Made by a program: the position numbers and the translations under genes. A stretch of 13,625 nucleotides of DNA. Source: an uncultured Brevinema sp. (GTDB taxonomy: Bacteria > Spirochaetota > Brevinematia > Brevinematales > Brevinemataceae). The stretch's first letter is position 1. Every line of letters begins with the position of its first letter. Location: positions 1-13,625 of the forward strand of contig CAMQSH010000039.1 in NCBI GenBank assembly GCA_947036575.1. The letters are read 5' to 3'. The notes beneath the pieces were generated by a model. It searched no databases and was not told the DNA's origin. It saw only the letters and a list, made by a program, of their open reading frames with translations. Shown one piece after another: positions 1 to 6,482 of this stretch.

Positions 1-830
1 AGGCAAAACAAGCAGTCGTTGAAGGTACGGAAAAAGCAAAAGTTTTAACAGAAACTATATCTAATATGGAAGTTTCTCAAGATATTAAACTGGCTGTGAC
101 TGAAGGTGCTGAAAAAGCCAAACAAGCAGTGACTGAAAGTGCTGAAAAAGCGCATGCTCTGACAGGAAATATAGATATTTTAATGATTTTAGATAAATTG
201 CTTGCAAGTCCTAAAGCATTTAAAGATAAAATAGTAGATAAAATAGCAACAATTAAAGAAGATATAGCAGAAGAAATAGAAGCATTAGAAGAAAAAGAAC
301 TTCATCAAAAATTAGCAGAAAAAATGATAGCATCCTATACAGAATTAGCTGCTACTTCTGGTGATTTGTTAAATATGACAAATATTATTCCTGGTGCTTT
401 TTTCGCCTCAATACCTGCAGGAATAACACTGTTTGTAAAATTTCCTTCAGAATTAGTCATGTCTTTAGCTACTATTTATGATTTAGATATTACAGATGAT
501 GAGATAAAAGATCTCTGTTTGATTCTTTATATTTCGGGCGCCTTACAAGAAGAAAAAGCTGTGATTACTCCAGAAAATATAGAAACATATCTCAAAACAG
601 TTAATGAACACCTTAATCATGAAGATAGAAAAGAATCTATCAAAATAGCTTTTAGTCAATTTGGTAAAGTTTTAACGAGAAAAGGTATTGTTAATCTTAC
701 AGGAGCTTCTTCTGAATTTTCAATTAATAAGGCTTTTGCTACTTTCTTAGGAAAACAGGTTAATAACTATTTCCAAAATCATCATGGTGTAGTACCTTTA
801 ACAGAAACTAAAATAGAAACAGAAAAATAA
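1..830 (+). CDS. 3' part of a repeat-bearing helical protein, possibly EcsC-like
   Basis: The reading frame is open to the left edge, so the gene begins upstream; the ATG at 66 is internal and has no ribosome binding site. The visible N-terminal part (positions 1-170) holds alanine/glutamate/lysine-rich units of about 11 residues (AVVEGTEKAK, AVTEGAEKAKQ, AVTESAEKAH), like amphipathic apolipoprotein or LEA-type repeats. A charged helical stretch follows (about 180-350). Next comes a hydrophobic segment (about 385-470) and a globular C-terminus. The pattern of a hydrophobic glycine/proline-rich segment, then a helix ending in IYDLDITDDE, then a C-terminal INKAFATFLGKQVNNYF resembles EcsC-family proteins, whose C-terminus has a similar hydrophobic YAFTRxxGKxAxxYF-like helix. 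That assignment is inference from a weak pattern. No catalytic motif is visible. It could equally be an unrelated membrane-associated coiled-coil protein. The gene ends just before a strong terminator and is convergent with feoB. Confidence 0.6.
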   Translation, partial: AKQAVVEGTEKAKVLTETISNMEVSQDIKLAVTEGAEKAKQAVTESAEKAHALTGNIDILMILDKLLASPKAFKDKIVDKIATIKEDIAEEIEALEEKELHQKLAEKMIASYTELAATSGDLLNMTNIIPGAFFASIPAGITLFVKFPSELVMSLATIYDLDITDDEIKDLCLILYISGALQEEKAVITPENIETYLKTVNEHLNHEDRKESIKIAFSQFGKVLTRKGIVNLTGASSEFSINKAFATFLGKQVNNYFQNHHGVVPLTETKIETEK

Positions 831-842
831 TAATAATCAGAT

Positions 843-877
843 AAAAAAGCACTCCTATTAAAAGAGTGCTTTTTTTT
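843..877. terminator. Bidirectional intrinsic terminator
   Basis: The arms AAAGCACTC and GAGTGCTTT are perfectly complementary, with a loop of about nine bases. An A-run precedes the left arm and a T-run follows the right arm, so the hairpin works on both strands. It lies between the convergent gene ending at 830 and feoB ending at 889. Confidence 0.9.
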
Positions 878-888
878 ATTATTGTTAA

Positions 889-3051
889 TTAAAATAAGAT
901 AGCTGTTTGATAATAAATAAAAGAACAGATAAAAGGAAGGACTAGATACATTAAAATAGTGATGAAAAAATATTTATTTCCTAATTCTTGTCTTAGTGCA
1001 CCAGTAGCTGCTACACAAGGTAATGTTAATAAAATAAAAATCATAAAAGAATATGCTTTTTTAGAAGCGTGTTCATCAGTCCATATTTGTTGTAATCTAC
1101 TCACAATTCCAACGCCAGCCTCTTCTTCTAGTTCTGAGACATCAGGAGTACTAAATTGTTCTGTAAAATTCCAAGTAAGCATTCCTATTAAGGATATTTT
1201 GACAGTCTCTAAAAACATAGAACTTATTTCCATGATCTCACCTGAAATAGTAAGAGAAGTACTTTCTTCTGAAGAGTCGCCCGTTTCTTCTTGTAATACT
1301 TGTCCAAAAAATCCTACAACAGCTTCTTTTGCGATTAATGATGGTATGATAGAAACGACAGGTTCCCACCTATCTCCAAAGCCTAAAGGCACAAAAACAG
1401 GTTGTATATTTTTACCAGCTTGTGCTAGGTAAGATTTACTAATATCTCCATTGGCTGGGAAATAAGAAAATGCCCAAATAAGCATAAGCATTCCCAAAAT
1501 CAAGCCACCAGCTTTTTTTATATAGGAAGAAGCATGTAGAGATGCTTTTCTAATAACAATACCAAAATTTGGAAGACGATACTTAGGAATTACCATTATA
1601 AAACAGGAATTTTTAGAATGAAAATCTGGTAATTTAGAGAGAAAAAATGCTAAAATAATAGCAAGGAAAATACCTAAAAGATATAAACTTAATAAAATTA
1701 ATCCACCATTATTAGGAAAAAATGCAGAAATAAAAAGTGCATATACAGGAAGCCTAGCTCCACAAGAAATTAAGGAAGATACCATTAAGGTTAAACGTCG
1801 TACTTCAGGTGTTTCTAATACTCTAGTTCCATAAATTGCAGGGACTGTACAACCAAAACCTAATAACATGGGAAAAAATGATTTTCCAGATAATCCGATT
1901 TTAGAAAAGGGATATTCTAATAAAATAGCAATACGTGCAAGATAACCACTTTCTTCTAGGACAGCTAAAAAGATATAGAGAATAAAAATTAAAGGAACAA
2001 AGGTTAAGACACCACCAACTCCACCAATCAGTCCATCTACAATAAAAGAATGTAATTCGGGTACTGTACCTACTAATAGAATATTTGCATAAGTAGTGAT
2101 TTTTTGACCAATTAACCAATCAATAAAATCAATAAAAGGATTTGCAGCATTAAAGACCATAGTAAATAATACAGTCATAATGATACCAAAAAACACATAA
2201 CCTAAAATAGGATGTAATAATGCTTGATCTATATGTTTTAAGAAATCTATTTTTTCTTTTTGTCCTGATTTTATGGTAACAGGATTTTGATTGATGATTA
2301 ATTCTTTTTTTTGAATAATATCATCAAGATAATTTGGGATAATAGATTGATATTCTTTGATAATAGTTTCGATTTCTTGATGCTCAAGGGCAAAGCGATG
2401 AATAAGAAGAGGGTGTTGCATTAATAAATAAGTATAAATAATAGTAGGAGATATAGCTTCTGGGATACCAGCCAAAGGATATCTGATTTCTGCTGTTGGT
2501 AATAAAGAAGAAATTTCTTGATATTCATCTTGTTGAGTAACACGTAGTGGTGAAATCCATGAATGATAATTTTCAGTAAGACTAATCATATGAACTAAAT
2601 CATCTAAGCCTTCTTTGGTATGTGCACTAGTAGGGATAATAGGAATACCTAAAAGATCTTGTAATTTAGTAATGTTAAGATCGTAAGATTGTTTAAATTC
2701 ATCATAAAAATTAAGGATACCTATCATAGGAACACCTAACTCTAGTAATTCTGCGGTAAGCATAAGATTTTGATGGAGGTTATTCATATCAATCACATTA
2801 ATGATTAAATCATAATTACTAGTAAATAATTCATTAATACTGATACTTTCGTCTTCAGAACAAGGTAATAAACTATAAACACCTGGTAAATCTAAAAGAT
2901 GAAATTCTTCTTTATCTGTTTTAAAAATTCCTTCTTGCCTAGCTACTGTAACACCAGCCCAGTTCCCAATATTATAAGTTGATCCAGACAAACTATTCAG
3001 AATAGCCGTTTTTCCGACATTAGGATTTCCCACGAGTAAAATATTTTTCAT
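889..3051 (-). CDS. feoB: Ferrous iron transport protein B (FeoB GTPase/permease)
   Basis: FeoB imports Fe2+ across the inner membrane using a cytoplasmic G-protein domain coupled to a polytopic membrane domain. The 720 residues are near the usual length. G1 is GNPNVGKT at 8-15, the G2 threonine is T35 in GNWAGVTV, G3 is DLPG at 54-57, G4 is NFYD at 114-117, and a G5-like SAHTKEG follows. The membrane part has two gate repeats with the conserved cysteines (GFGCTVPAIYGTR and SCGARLPVYALF) and a later IAKEAVVGFFG segment. The C-terminus has the PCVAATGALRQE motif, so the protein is complete. G1 has V where many FeoBs have S or C, and the first gate has CTVP rather than CNVP; both look like tolerated variation. 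The ATG is preceded by AGGAAAT. The gene sits 24 bases downstream of feoA and shares its promoter. No feoC is seen. Confidence 0.97.
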   Translation of the reverse strand: MKNILLVGNPNVGKTAILNSLSGSTYNIGNWAGVTVARQEGIFKTDKEEFHLLDLPGVYSLLPCSEDESISINELFTSNYDLIINVIDMNNLHQNLMLTAELLELGVPMIGILNFYDEFKQSYDLNITKLQDLLGIPIIPTSAHTKEGLDDLVHMISLTENYHSWISPLRVTQQDEYQEISSLLPTAEIRYPLAGIPEAISPTIIYTYLLMQHPLLIHRFALEHQEIETIIKEYQSIIPNYLDDIIQKKELIINQNPVTIKSGQKEKIDFLKHIDQALLHPILGYVFFGIIMTVLFTMVFNAANPFIDFIDWLIGQKITTYANILLVGTVPELHSFIVDGLIGGVGGVLTFVPLIFILYIFLAVLEESGYLARIAILLEYPFSKIGLSGKSFFPMLLGFGCTVPAIYGTRVLETPEVRRLTLMVSSLISCGARLPVYALFISAFFPNNGGLILLSLYLLGIFLAIILAFFLSKLPDFHSKNSCFIMVIPKYRLPNFGIVIRKASLHASSYIKKAGGLILGMLMLIWAFSYFPANGDISKSYLAQAGKNIQPVFVPLGFGDRWEPVVSIIPSLIAKEAVVGFFGQVLQEETGDSSEESTSLTISGEIMEISSMFLETVKISLIGMLTWNFTEQFSTPDVSELEEEAGVGIVSRLQQIWTDEHASKKAYSFMIFILLTLPCVAATGALRQELGNKYFFITILMYLVLPFICSFIYYQTAILF

Positions 3052-3075
3052 AATTATTTCCTATATTAATATATA

Positions 3076-3330
3076 TTATTTGTTTTGAATTTCTATAGTA
3101 ATATTTTTTGCATCTTTTTTACGAAGAGCTATTTTAGAGTCTTGGATATTAAAAATAATAGGGTCTGAAAAAATAGTGTTTTGAGCAATAGAAATAGGGC
3201 AACCTTTACAAACTCCTAATCTAGTAAGTTGATATTGAATATTTTTATCTAACTTATCAAAATTGTCTATAGTAGCAACACATTGTTGACATTCCTTATT
3301 TAATAATGATGATGCAGGGTGTAAAGCCAT
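3076..3330 (-). CDS. feoA: FeoA-domain protein with two CX2C pairs
   Basis: This is a small cytoplasmic SH3-like protein of 84 residues, the usual FeoA size, first in the operon before feoB. FeoA proteins are thought to bind FeoB and modulate transport. The core YQLTRLGVCKGCPISI aligns with the FeoA signature RLxxLGxxxGxxxxI, and the C-terminal part (about residues 55-82) fits the final beta strands with IALRKKDAKNITIEI. Unusually it has four cysteines as two CX2C pairs: C14/C17 in the N-terminal strand region and C41/C44 in the signature loop. FeoA domains normally need no cysteines, so a metal or Fe-S site, or a redox switch, is a reasonable inference. The start is supported by a strong AAGGAGG six or seven bases upstream and by a good promoter at 3365-3394. 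Confidence 0.88.
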   Translation of the reverse strand: MALHPASSLLNKECQQCVATIDNFDKLDKNIQYQLTRLGVCKGCPISIAQNTIFSDPIIFNIQDSKIALRKKDAKNITIEIQNK

Positions 3331-3364
3331 AGTGATACCCTCCTTTTGAGTATATTTATTCTTA

Positions 3365-3394
3365 AGTATAGCAAATATTAAAAGGTAATTTCAA
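3365..3394 (-). promoter_or_regulatory. Promoter of feoAB
   Basis: Read on the minus strand, a -35 TTGAAA (3389-3394), an 18-base spacer and a -10 TATACT (3365-3370) lie upstream of feoA. The predicted start would give a leader of roughly 25-30 bases carrying the AAGGAGG site. The same elements and spacing occur on the opposite strand for the Cys-rich gene. Confidence 0.7.
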
Positions 3395-3436
3395 CTTTTT
3401 ATTATAATAATATAACAAAATATTTTTATAATATTA
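3395..3436. promoter_or_regulatory. AT-only spacer between divergent feo promoters, candidate operator
   Basis: These 42 bases separate the two outward-facing -35 boxes and are almost entirely A/T. AATAATAT at about 3407 and ATATTATT at about 3431 form an inverted repeat, with about 17 bases between the arms. A shared iron-responsive regulator could bind here. I do not see a convincing Fur or DtxR consensus, and in DNA this AT-rich such repeats arise by chance. Confidence 0.3.
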
Positions 3437-3466
3437 TTGAAATAGCTCTTTTAAATGTAATATACT
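3437..3466 (+). promoter_or_regulatory. Promoter of the Cys-rich Feo partner gene
   Basis: The -35 TTGAAA (3437-3442), an 18-base spacer and the -10 TATACT (3461-3466) lie just upstream of the GGAGAGG ribosome binding site at 3483-3489. Hexamers and spacing are identical to the feoAB promoter on the other strand. Confidence 0.7.
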
Positions 3467-3493
3467 ATATTATATTTATTATGGAGAGGCTTT

Positions 3494-3664
3494 ATGAAAA
3501 GTTTTATTGTATTAATTATTATTAGCCCTATTATTTATATAGGTATGAAGAATTTAATTTTGGTATTGTTGGCAAAAAAAGGTGTCTGTGGGTCTTGTAC
3601 AAGATGTGGTCCAGACATAACAAAATCATGTAATTTACCAGATACTAAAAATAAAATGAAATAA
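3494..3664 (+). CDS. FeoB-associated Cys-rich membrane protein (56 aa)
   Basis: This short gene starts at an ATG seven bases or so after GGAGAGG. It encodes one N-terminal membrane helix (about residues 3-27, SFIVLIIISPIIYIG and NLILVLLA) followed by a basic KK and a short tail with four cysteines, C32, C35, C38 and C46, arranged CGSCTRCG...KSC. One helix plus a CxxC-type tail is the hallmark of the small FeoB-associated Cys-rich proteins found beside feoB in many Firmicutes and other anaerobes; their role is unknown, and metal handling or FeoB assembly is usually suggested. Unlike the usual downstream position, this gene is divergent from feoAB and has a mirror-image promoter. The family assignment rests on architecture and location; the divergent placement is directly visible. 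Confidence 0.75.
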   Translation: MKSFIVLIIISPIIYIGMKNLILVLLAKKGVCGSCTRCGPDITKSCNLPDTKNKMK

Positions 3665-3752
3665 AAATTAAATTTTATTTATGATATTAAAGAATATTTC
3701 CGATAATTTATGGAGCTTAAAAATTATTACTAGAGAAATTGGAGGAGATAGG

Positions 3753-3905
3753 ATGACTAAAGAAGTCGCTACAAATATTCAATCAACAAAAACTAATAGT
3801 ACCCCCGCTTATAGAACTAAAAAATTAGCGCATTTATTCCGTGCAATTTCTTTATTTGCTATGCCTATCCGTTGTTCTGAGTTAGGGTTACGTCGTCGTA
3901 AATAA
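3753..3905 (+). CDS. Small basic protein of unknown function (50 aa)
   Basis: I do not recognise this protein. The frame is open from 3681, but the ATG at 3753 is the likely start because GGAGGAGATAGG lies directly before it with ideal spacing; the ATG at 3681 has no such site. The product has a polar Thr/Ser/Asn-rich N-terminus (about residues 1-20). A basic segment and an amphipathic helix follow (TKKLAHLFRAISLFAMP), then one cysteine (C41 in MPIRCSELG), and the protein ends in LRRRK. It is strongly cationic overall. It lies 88 bases after the Cys-rich gene with no convincing promoter between, so the two may be cotranscribed, and a strong terminator follows at once. A nucleic-acid- or membrane-binding peptide is possible but unproven. 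A function tied to iron uptake is only suggested by position. Confidence 0.6.
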   Translation: MTKEVATNIQSTKTNSTPAYRTKKLAHLFRAISLFAMPIRCSELGLRRRK

Positions 3906-3932
3906 ATTGATATTAATAGCTAAACATTACAT

Positions 3933-3966
3933 AAAAAACCTCTTAAATATTTTAAGAGGTTTTTTT
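3933..3966. terminator. Strong bidirectional intrinsic terminator
   Basis: The arms AAAAAACCTCTTAAA (3933-3947) and TTTAAGAGGTTTTTT (3951-3965) form a perfect 15-bp stem with a TAT loop. The A- and T-runs let it end both the plus-strand unit (3494-3905) and the minus-strand operon ending at 3991. Confidence 0.92.
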
Positions 3967-3990
3967 GCGTATAATAATGTATTATAATAC

Positions 3991-4632
3991 TTAAATAATA
4001 TCTAAAATATCTTGAGGCTGATGGAATCTCAAAATATTCTCTTCCTTTTCAAATAAAGAACTTGATCCCCAAACAGCTAAGCCAAAATCAATATTACTAT
4101 CTTTAGCACAAATCAAATCTGAATAAGCATCACCTATATAAATACATTCATGAGCTTGATGTGATGACTGATCAAGATACTCTAAGAGTGGGGCAGGGTG
4201 TGGCTTGTGGAAAGGGGTATCATCAGCTAAAATAATATGATTAAAATAATCATGGATATTAAGATACTCCTGTTCTATATTATAAATCTCTCTACTTTTG
4301 GAGCTAACAATACCACAAGGAATAGACTGTTTTTTGAGATCTTCTAATAATCCGAGAATCCCCTGAAATAATTCTATAGGTTTTTGTGACTCATCATAAA
4401 CGGAATCTATCCAAGCATTCAAATACTCATCCATCTCGTCTTCTGAAATCCCAAAATCTTGTAAAATCAATTTGCCTGGGCGTCCCATTTTGGGAATGAT
4501 ATCATCTATTGTTAAATCTATTCTATGGGCTTTAAGTTGTAGTATATTTAATAATCCTAAGGCATTTCTTTTTTCACTATTAAGTAATGTGCCATCAAGA
4601 TCAAAAATAATACTAGAGTATTGTTTTTTCAT
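3991..4632 (-). CDS. HAD-superfamily hydrolase, phosphoglycolate-phosphatase-like
   Basis: This is a cytoplasmic haloacid-dehalogenase-type phosphatase of 213 residues, typical for the Gph/PpaX/beta-phosphoglucomutase-like group. Motif I is DLDGT at 11-15 (nucleophile D11, acid/base D13), motif II is GIVSSKS, the motif III lysine is in FHKPHPAP, and motif IV is YIGDAYSDL with the Mg2+-binding aspartates. An alpha-helical cap lies between motifs I and II, as in subclass I members. The substrate cannot be read from sequence: phosphoglycolate, pyrophosphate or a sugar phosphate are all possible. The frame is open 18 codons further upstream, but the ATG at 4632 is preferred because AGGGGG lies just before it and it follows the transporter stop codon by two bases. 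It is last in a three-gene operon. Confidence 0.9.
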   Translation of the reverse strand: MKKQYSSIIFDLDGTLLNSEKRNALGLLNILQLKAHRIDLTIDDIIPKMGRPGKLILQDFGISEDEMDEYLNAWIDSVYDESQKPIELFQGILGLLEDLKKQSIPCGIVSSKSREIYNIEQEYLNIHDYFNHIILADDTPFHKPHPAPLLEYLDQSSHQAHECIYIGDAYSDLICAKDSNIDFGLAVWGSSSLFEKEENILRFHQPQDILDII

Positions 4633-4634
4633 AA

Positions 4635-5531
4635 TTATCCCCCTGACTTTTGATTTTTTAATTGAGTTTTTTTGATAGCTTCCCACTCACAAAGAATGAT
4701 ACCACAAGAGATAAATAAAATTCCTAACATTTTATGTATACTTAGTGTTTCTCCTAGTGCTAATAGTGCAAAAATAAAAGCCCAAGCTGGCTCTAGAGAG
4801 ATAATCAATCCCGCTTTGAGAGGATCTTTGGTTAGATCTTGTCCTAATAGTTGTATTCCATAGTTAATCAAAGATGCAAAGATCCCTAAATATAATATAG
4901 CTAAAATTGTTGTTAAATTCCAAGTAGTTGGGAAAGTTTCGAATCCTAGAGCAAAAATCCAAGATAATACAGCAACAAATATCGATTGTAAAAAATGGAG
5001 TGTAACAGGAGATTCACCTTTTTCTAGAAAATGATTAGAAAACACAATATGAAAGGTAAAACCTAAAGAACATAATAAAGTAATTAAAATACTTGGTGAC
5101 CATATAAAGGAAACACCTTTTTGAAAATTAAAAATAAAAATACCTATCATTGTACAAAAAATAGCAAAGATATTATATTTGGTAATAGGGGTTCTAAAAA
5201 ATATAGCACCTAAAATAGGAATGGCAACAATGCTACTACTTGTTAAAAAAGCACTTATACTAGCATCTAAATCTTTTAGTCCTATTGTTTGAGTTGCAAA
5301 AGCAACTAGTAACATACTACCTAAAGCAAATCCATAAAGTAAAGTATCTTTAGTGATTTTTATTTGTTTTCTAAAATGAAAAAATAATAGAAAAATAAAA
5401 GAAAATCTAAAGGCAGTAGTATAAAATGGAGGAAAGCCAGCATTAACTAAAACCTTTTGAGCAATAAAAGAAAATCCCCATAAAAAAGCAACAATATGTA
5501 ATAATATAGTCCCTAGAGTATTTTTAGACAT
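4635..5531 (-). CDS. EamA/DMT-family transporter, ten-helix type
   Basis: This is an inner-membrane protein of 298 residues, the usual length for the drug/metabolite transporter superfamily with two tandem EamA domains (about residues 5-135 and 145-285). Helices alternate with short loops. Family features include FLWGFSFIAQKV in helix 1, GLKDLDASISAFLTSS with IPILGAIFF in the first half, and SLEPAWAFIFALLALGE near the end, matching the conserved helix-nine motif with its trailing glutamate. Members export amino acids, metabolites or drugs; the substrate here is unknown. AGAGGAT precedes the ATG. The gene is six bases after the upstream stop and two bases before the HAD gene, so all three are probably one transcript. 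The last residues (KKTQLKNQKSGG) form a basic cytoplasmic tail. Confidence 0.9.
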   Translation of the reverse strand: MSKNTLGTILLHIVAFLWGFSFIAQKVLVNAGFPPFYTTAFRFSFIFLLFFHFRKQIKITKDTLLYGFALGSMLLVAFATQTIGLKDLDASISAFLTSSSIVAIPILGAIFFRTPITKYNIFAIFCTMIGIFIFNFQKGVSFIWSPSILITLLCSLGFTFHIVFSNHFLEKGESPVTLHFLQSIFVAVLSWIFALGFETFPTTWNLTTILAILYLGIFASLINYGIQLLGQDLTKDPLKAGLIISLEPAWAFIFALLALGETLSIHKMLGILFISCGIILCEWEAIKKTQLKNQKSGG

Positions 5532-5537
5532 AAAAAT

Positions 5538-6077
5538 TTATCCTCTTATTTTTACTAAAATTGGTTGAATGATGTCAGCATATTCATGATCTTTGATAGC
5601 ATCTATTGTTTTTGAAATAGAATATTTATTTTCTTCTAGAGCTAAAAGTGTTTCAAAACAGAACATTGTTAATGAGAAAAATTCTATAGGATTATTAGGA
5701 GTAGAGGCATTATTTGGGAAAAATGTACGGCTCTCTTTGTAGTAGTATTCGCCTAAGGACGTATAAATATCAAGCTCTTTTTTGAGATGTTCTTGAATAT
5801 TATTATCTAAAGCAATCATATCTTGCAAAGTATCTAAAGTAACAGTCAACAAATTCTTTGGTAGATTTGTTCTGATATCTGTTTGAGTAGCCATAATATC
5901 TTGATCATTTGCTATAAAAGCTTCTAGGGCAAGATAGGACATGATAGCAACATTAGAAATTTCTTGCTGTTCATTTTGACCAAAATTATCTAAATCTAGT
6001 TGTTGTTCAATAAAAATGGAATTATACAAAAAATAAGTAGCATAAATTTGATTGTTTGCTGTATGATGCTTTGACAT
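5538..6077 (-). CDS. Unknown helical cytoplasmic protein (179 aa)
   Basis: I do not recognise this protein. It has no signal peptide or clear membrane segment and no cysteine cluster. It reads as mostly alpha-helical: a helix-rich first half (YATYFLYNSIFIEQQL, then IMSYLALEAFIAND), a middle stretch with acidic/amide residues and leucines, and a second half with an asparagine/proline loop (FFPNNASTPNNPIEFF) followed by LTMFCFETLLALEENKYSI. Internal similarity between the IMSYLALEAF and LTMFCFETLLALE helices hints at two related helical halves, but this is only by eye. It is first in the operon with the transporter and phosphatase, with AGAGGAT before the ATG and its own promoter upstream. A role with its operon partners is not deducible. 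Confidence 0.75.
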   Translation of the reverse strand: MSKHHTANNQIYATYFLYNSIFIEQQLDLDNFGQNEQQEISNVAIMSYLALEAFIANDQDIMATQTDIRTNLPKNLLTVTLDTLQDMIALDNNIQEHLKKELDIYTSLGEYYYKESRTFFPNNASTPNNPIEFFSLTMFCFETLLALEENKYSISKTIDAIKDHEYADIIQPILVKIRG

Positions 6078-6106
6078 AGAATATCCTCTATTGAAATAAT
6101 TATTAG

Positions 6107-6139
6107 ATATAGTGTACTATATTTATAGGTAAAAAACAA
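6107..6139 (-). promoter_or_regulatory. Probable promoter of the 6077-3991 operon with overlapping dyad
   Basis: On the minus strand TTGTTT (6134-6139), a 17-base spacer and TACACT (6111-6116) form a plausible promoter. The -10 lies inside a near-perfect dyad, ATATAGTGTACTATAT (6107-6122), which could be a repressor operator. The dyad is directly visible; the regulatory role is inferred. Confidence 0.45.
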
Positions 6140-6368
6140 GAGTATACGGTGTTAAGTACTAAATATTTTCAAAGAAAGTAATATAACTAATCATTAATAA
6201 TAGTATGTTTTGTACTATATCTAAGAAATAAAATTGAAGTAATAAAGATTTTGTAGCTAATTTTGAAATCATTAAAAATATAATAAATAATTTTAAGTTT
6301 ATTTTCCCTAAGGTATTGTGAATTATAGAAATAAATTTTAGTGTAATATAAAATGCTTCTATTAAAAT
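6140..6368. other. AT-rich intergenic stretch without a supported gene
   Basis: Between the two divergent operons (6078-6482) there is no credible gene. A minus-strand open frame (6159-6434) begins with TTG, has no ribosome binding site and runs through the ATPase promoter. CTTCTAT occurs twice, 14 bases apart (6356 and 6370). I see nothing else in this part. Confidence 0.6.
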
Positions 6369-6384
6369 ACTTCTATAAAGAAGT
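6369..6384. promoter_or_regulatory. Inverted repeat abutting the ATPase promoter
   Basis: ACTTCT and AGAAGT are perfect 6-base arms around ATAA, ending one base before the -35 box of the ATPase operon. The position suits an activator or repressor site. Function is inferred. Confidence 0.35.
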
Positions 6385-6385
6385 G

Positions 6386-6414
6386 TTGACTTTTTTTTAT
6401 TGTTAGAATATAAT
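6386..6414 (+). promoter_or_regulatory. Near-consensus promoter of the V-type ATPase operon
   Basis: TTGACT (6386-6391), exactly 17 bases, then TATAAT (6409-6414) make a near-perfect sigma70-type promoter. It predicts a leader of about 60 bases before the first ATPase gene at 6483. It is the best promoter match I see in the window, which fits a high-abundance complex. Confidence 0.82.
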
Positions 6415-6482
6415 AAAAAATAGAAAGTAATCAAAAAAATTATATAAAATACTATATTAATATATAGGATTTGGAGGAAAAT

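Noticed and set aside
66..68. ATG at 66 as the true start of the first gene
   Set aside because: The frame is open to the left edge with the same repeat motif before it, and no ribosome binding site precedes this ATG.
959..1432. 157-codon plus-strand open frame
   Set aside because: It lies antisense inside feoB, whose motifs fully account for the region, and has no ribosome binding site or recognisable protein.
3395..3436. Possible Fur box between the feo promoters
   Set aside because: No stretch matches the GATAATGATAATCATTATC-type consensus convincingly; the AT-only composition makes partial matches expected by chance.
4633..4686. Longer N-terminus for the HAD phosphatase
   Set aside because: The extra 18 codons overlap the transporter's 3' end, and the downstream ATG at 4632 has the AGGGGG site and begins right before the DxDGT motif.
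6159..6434. Hydrophobic 91-codon open frame on the minus strand
   Set aside because: It starts with TTG, has no ribosome binding site, overlaps the near-consensus ATPase promoter, and its Ile/Leu/Phe-rich composition is what random AT-rich DNA gives.
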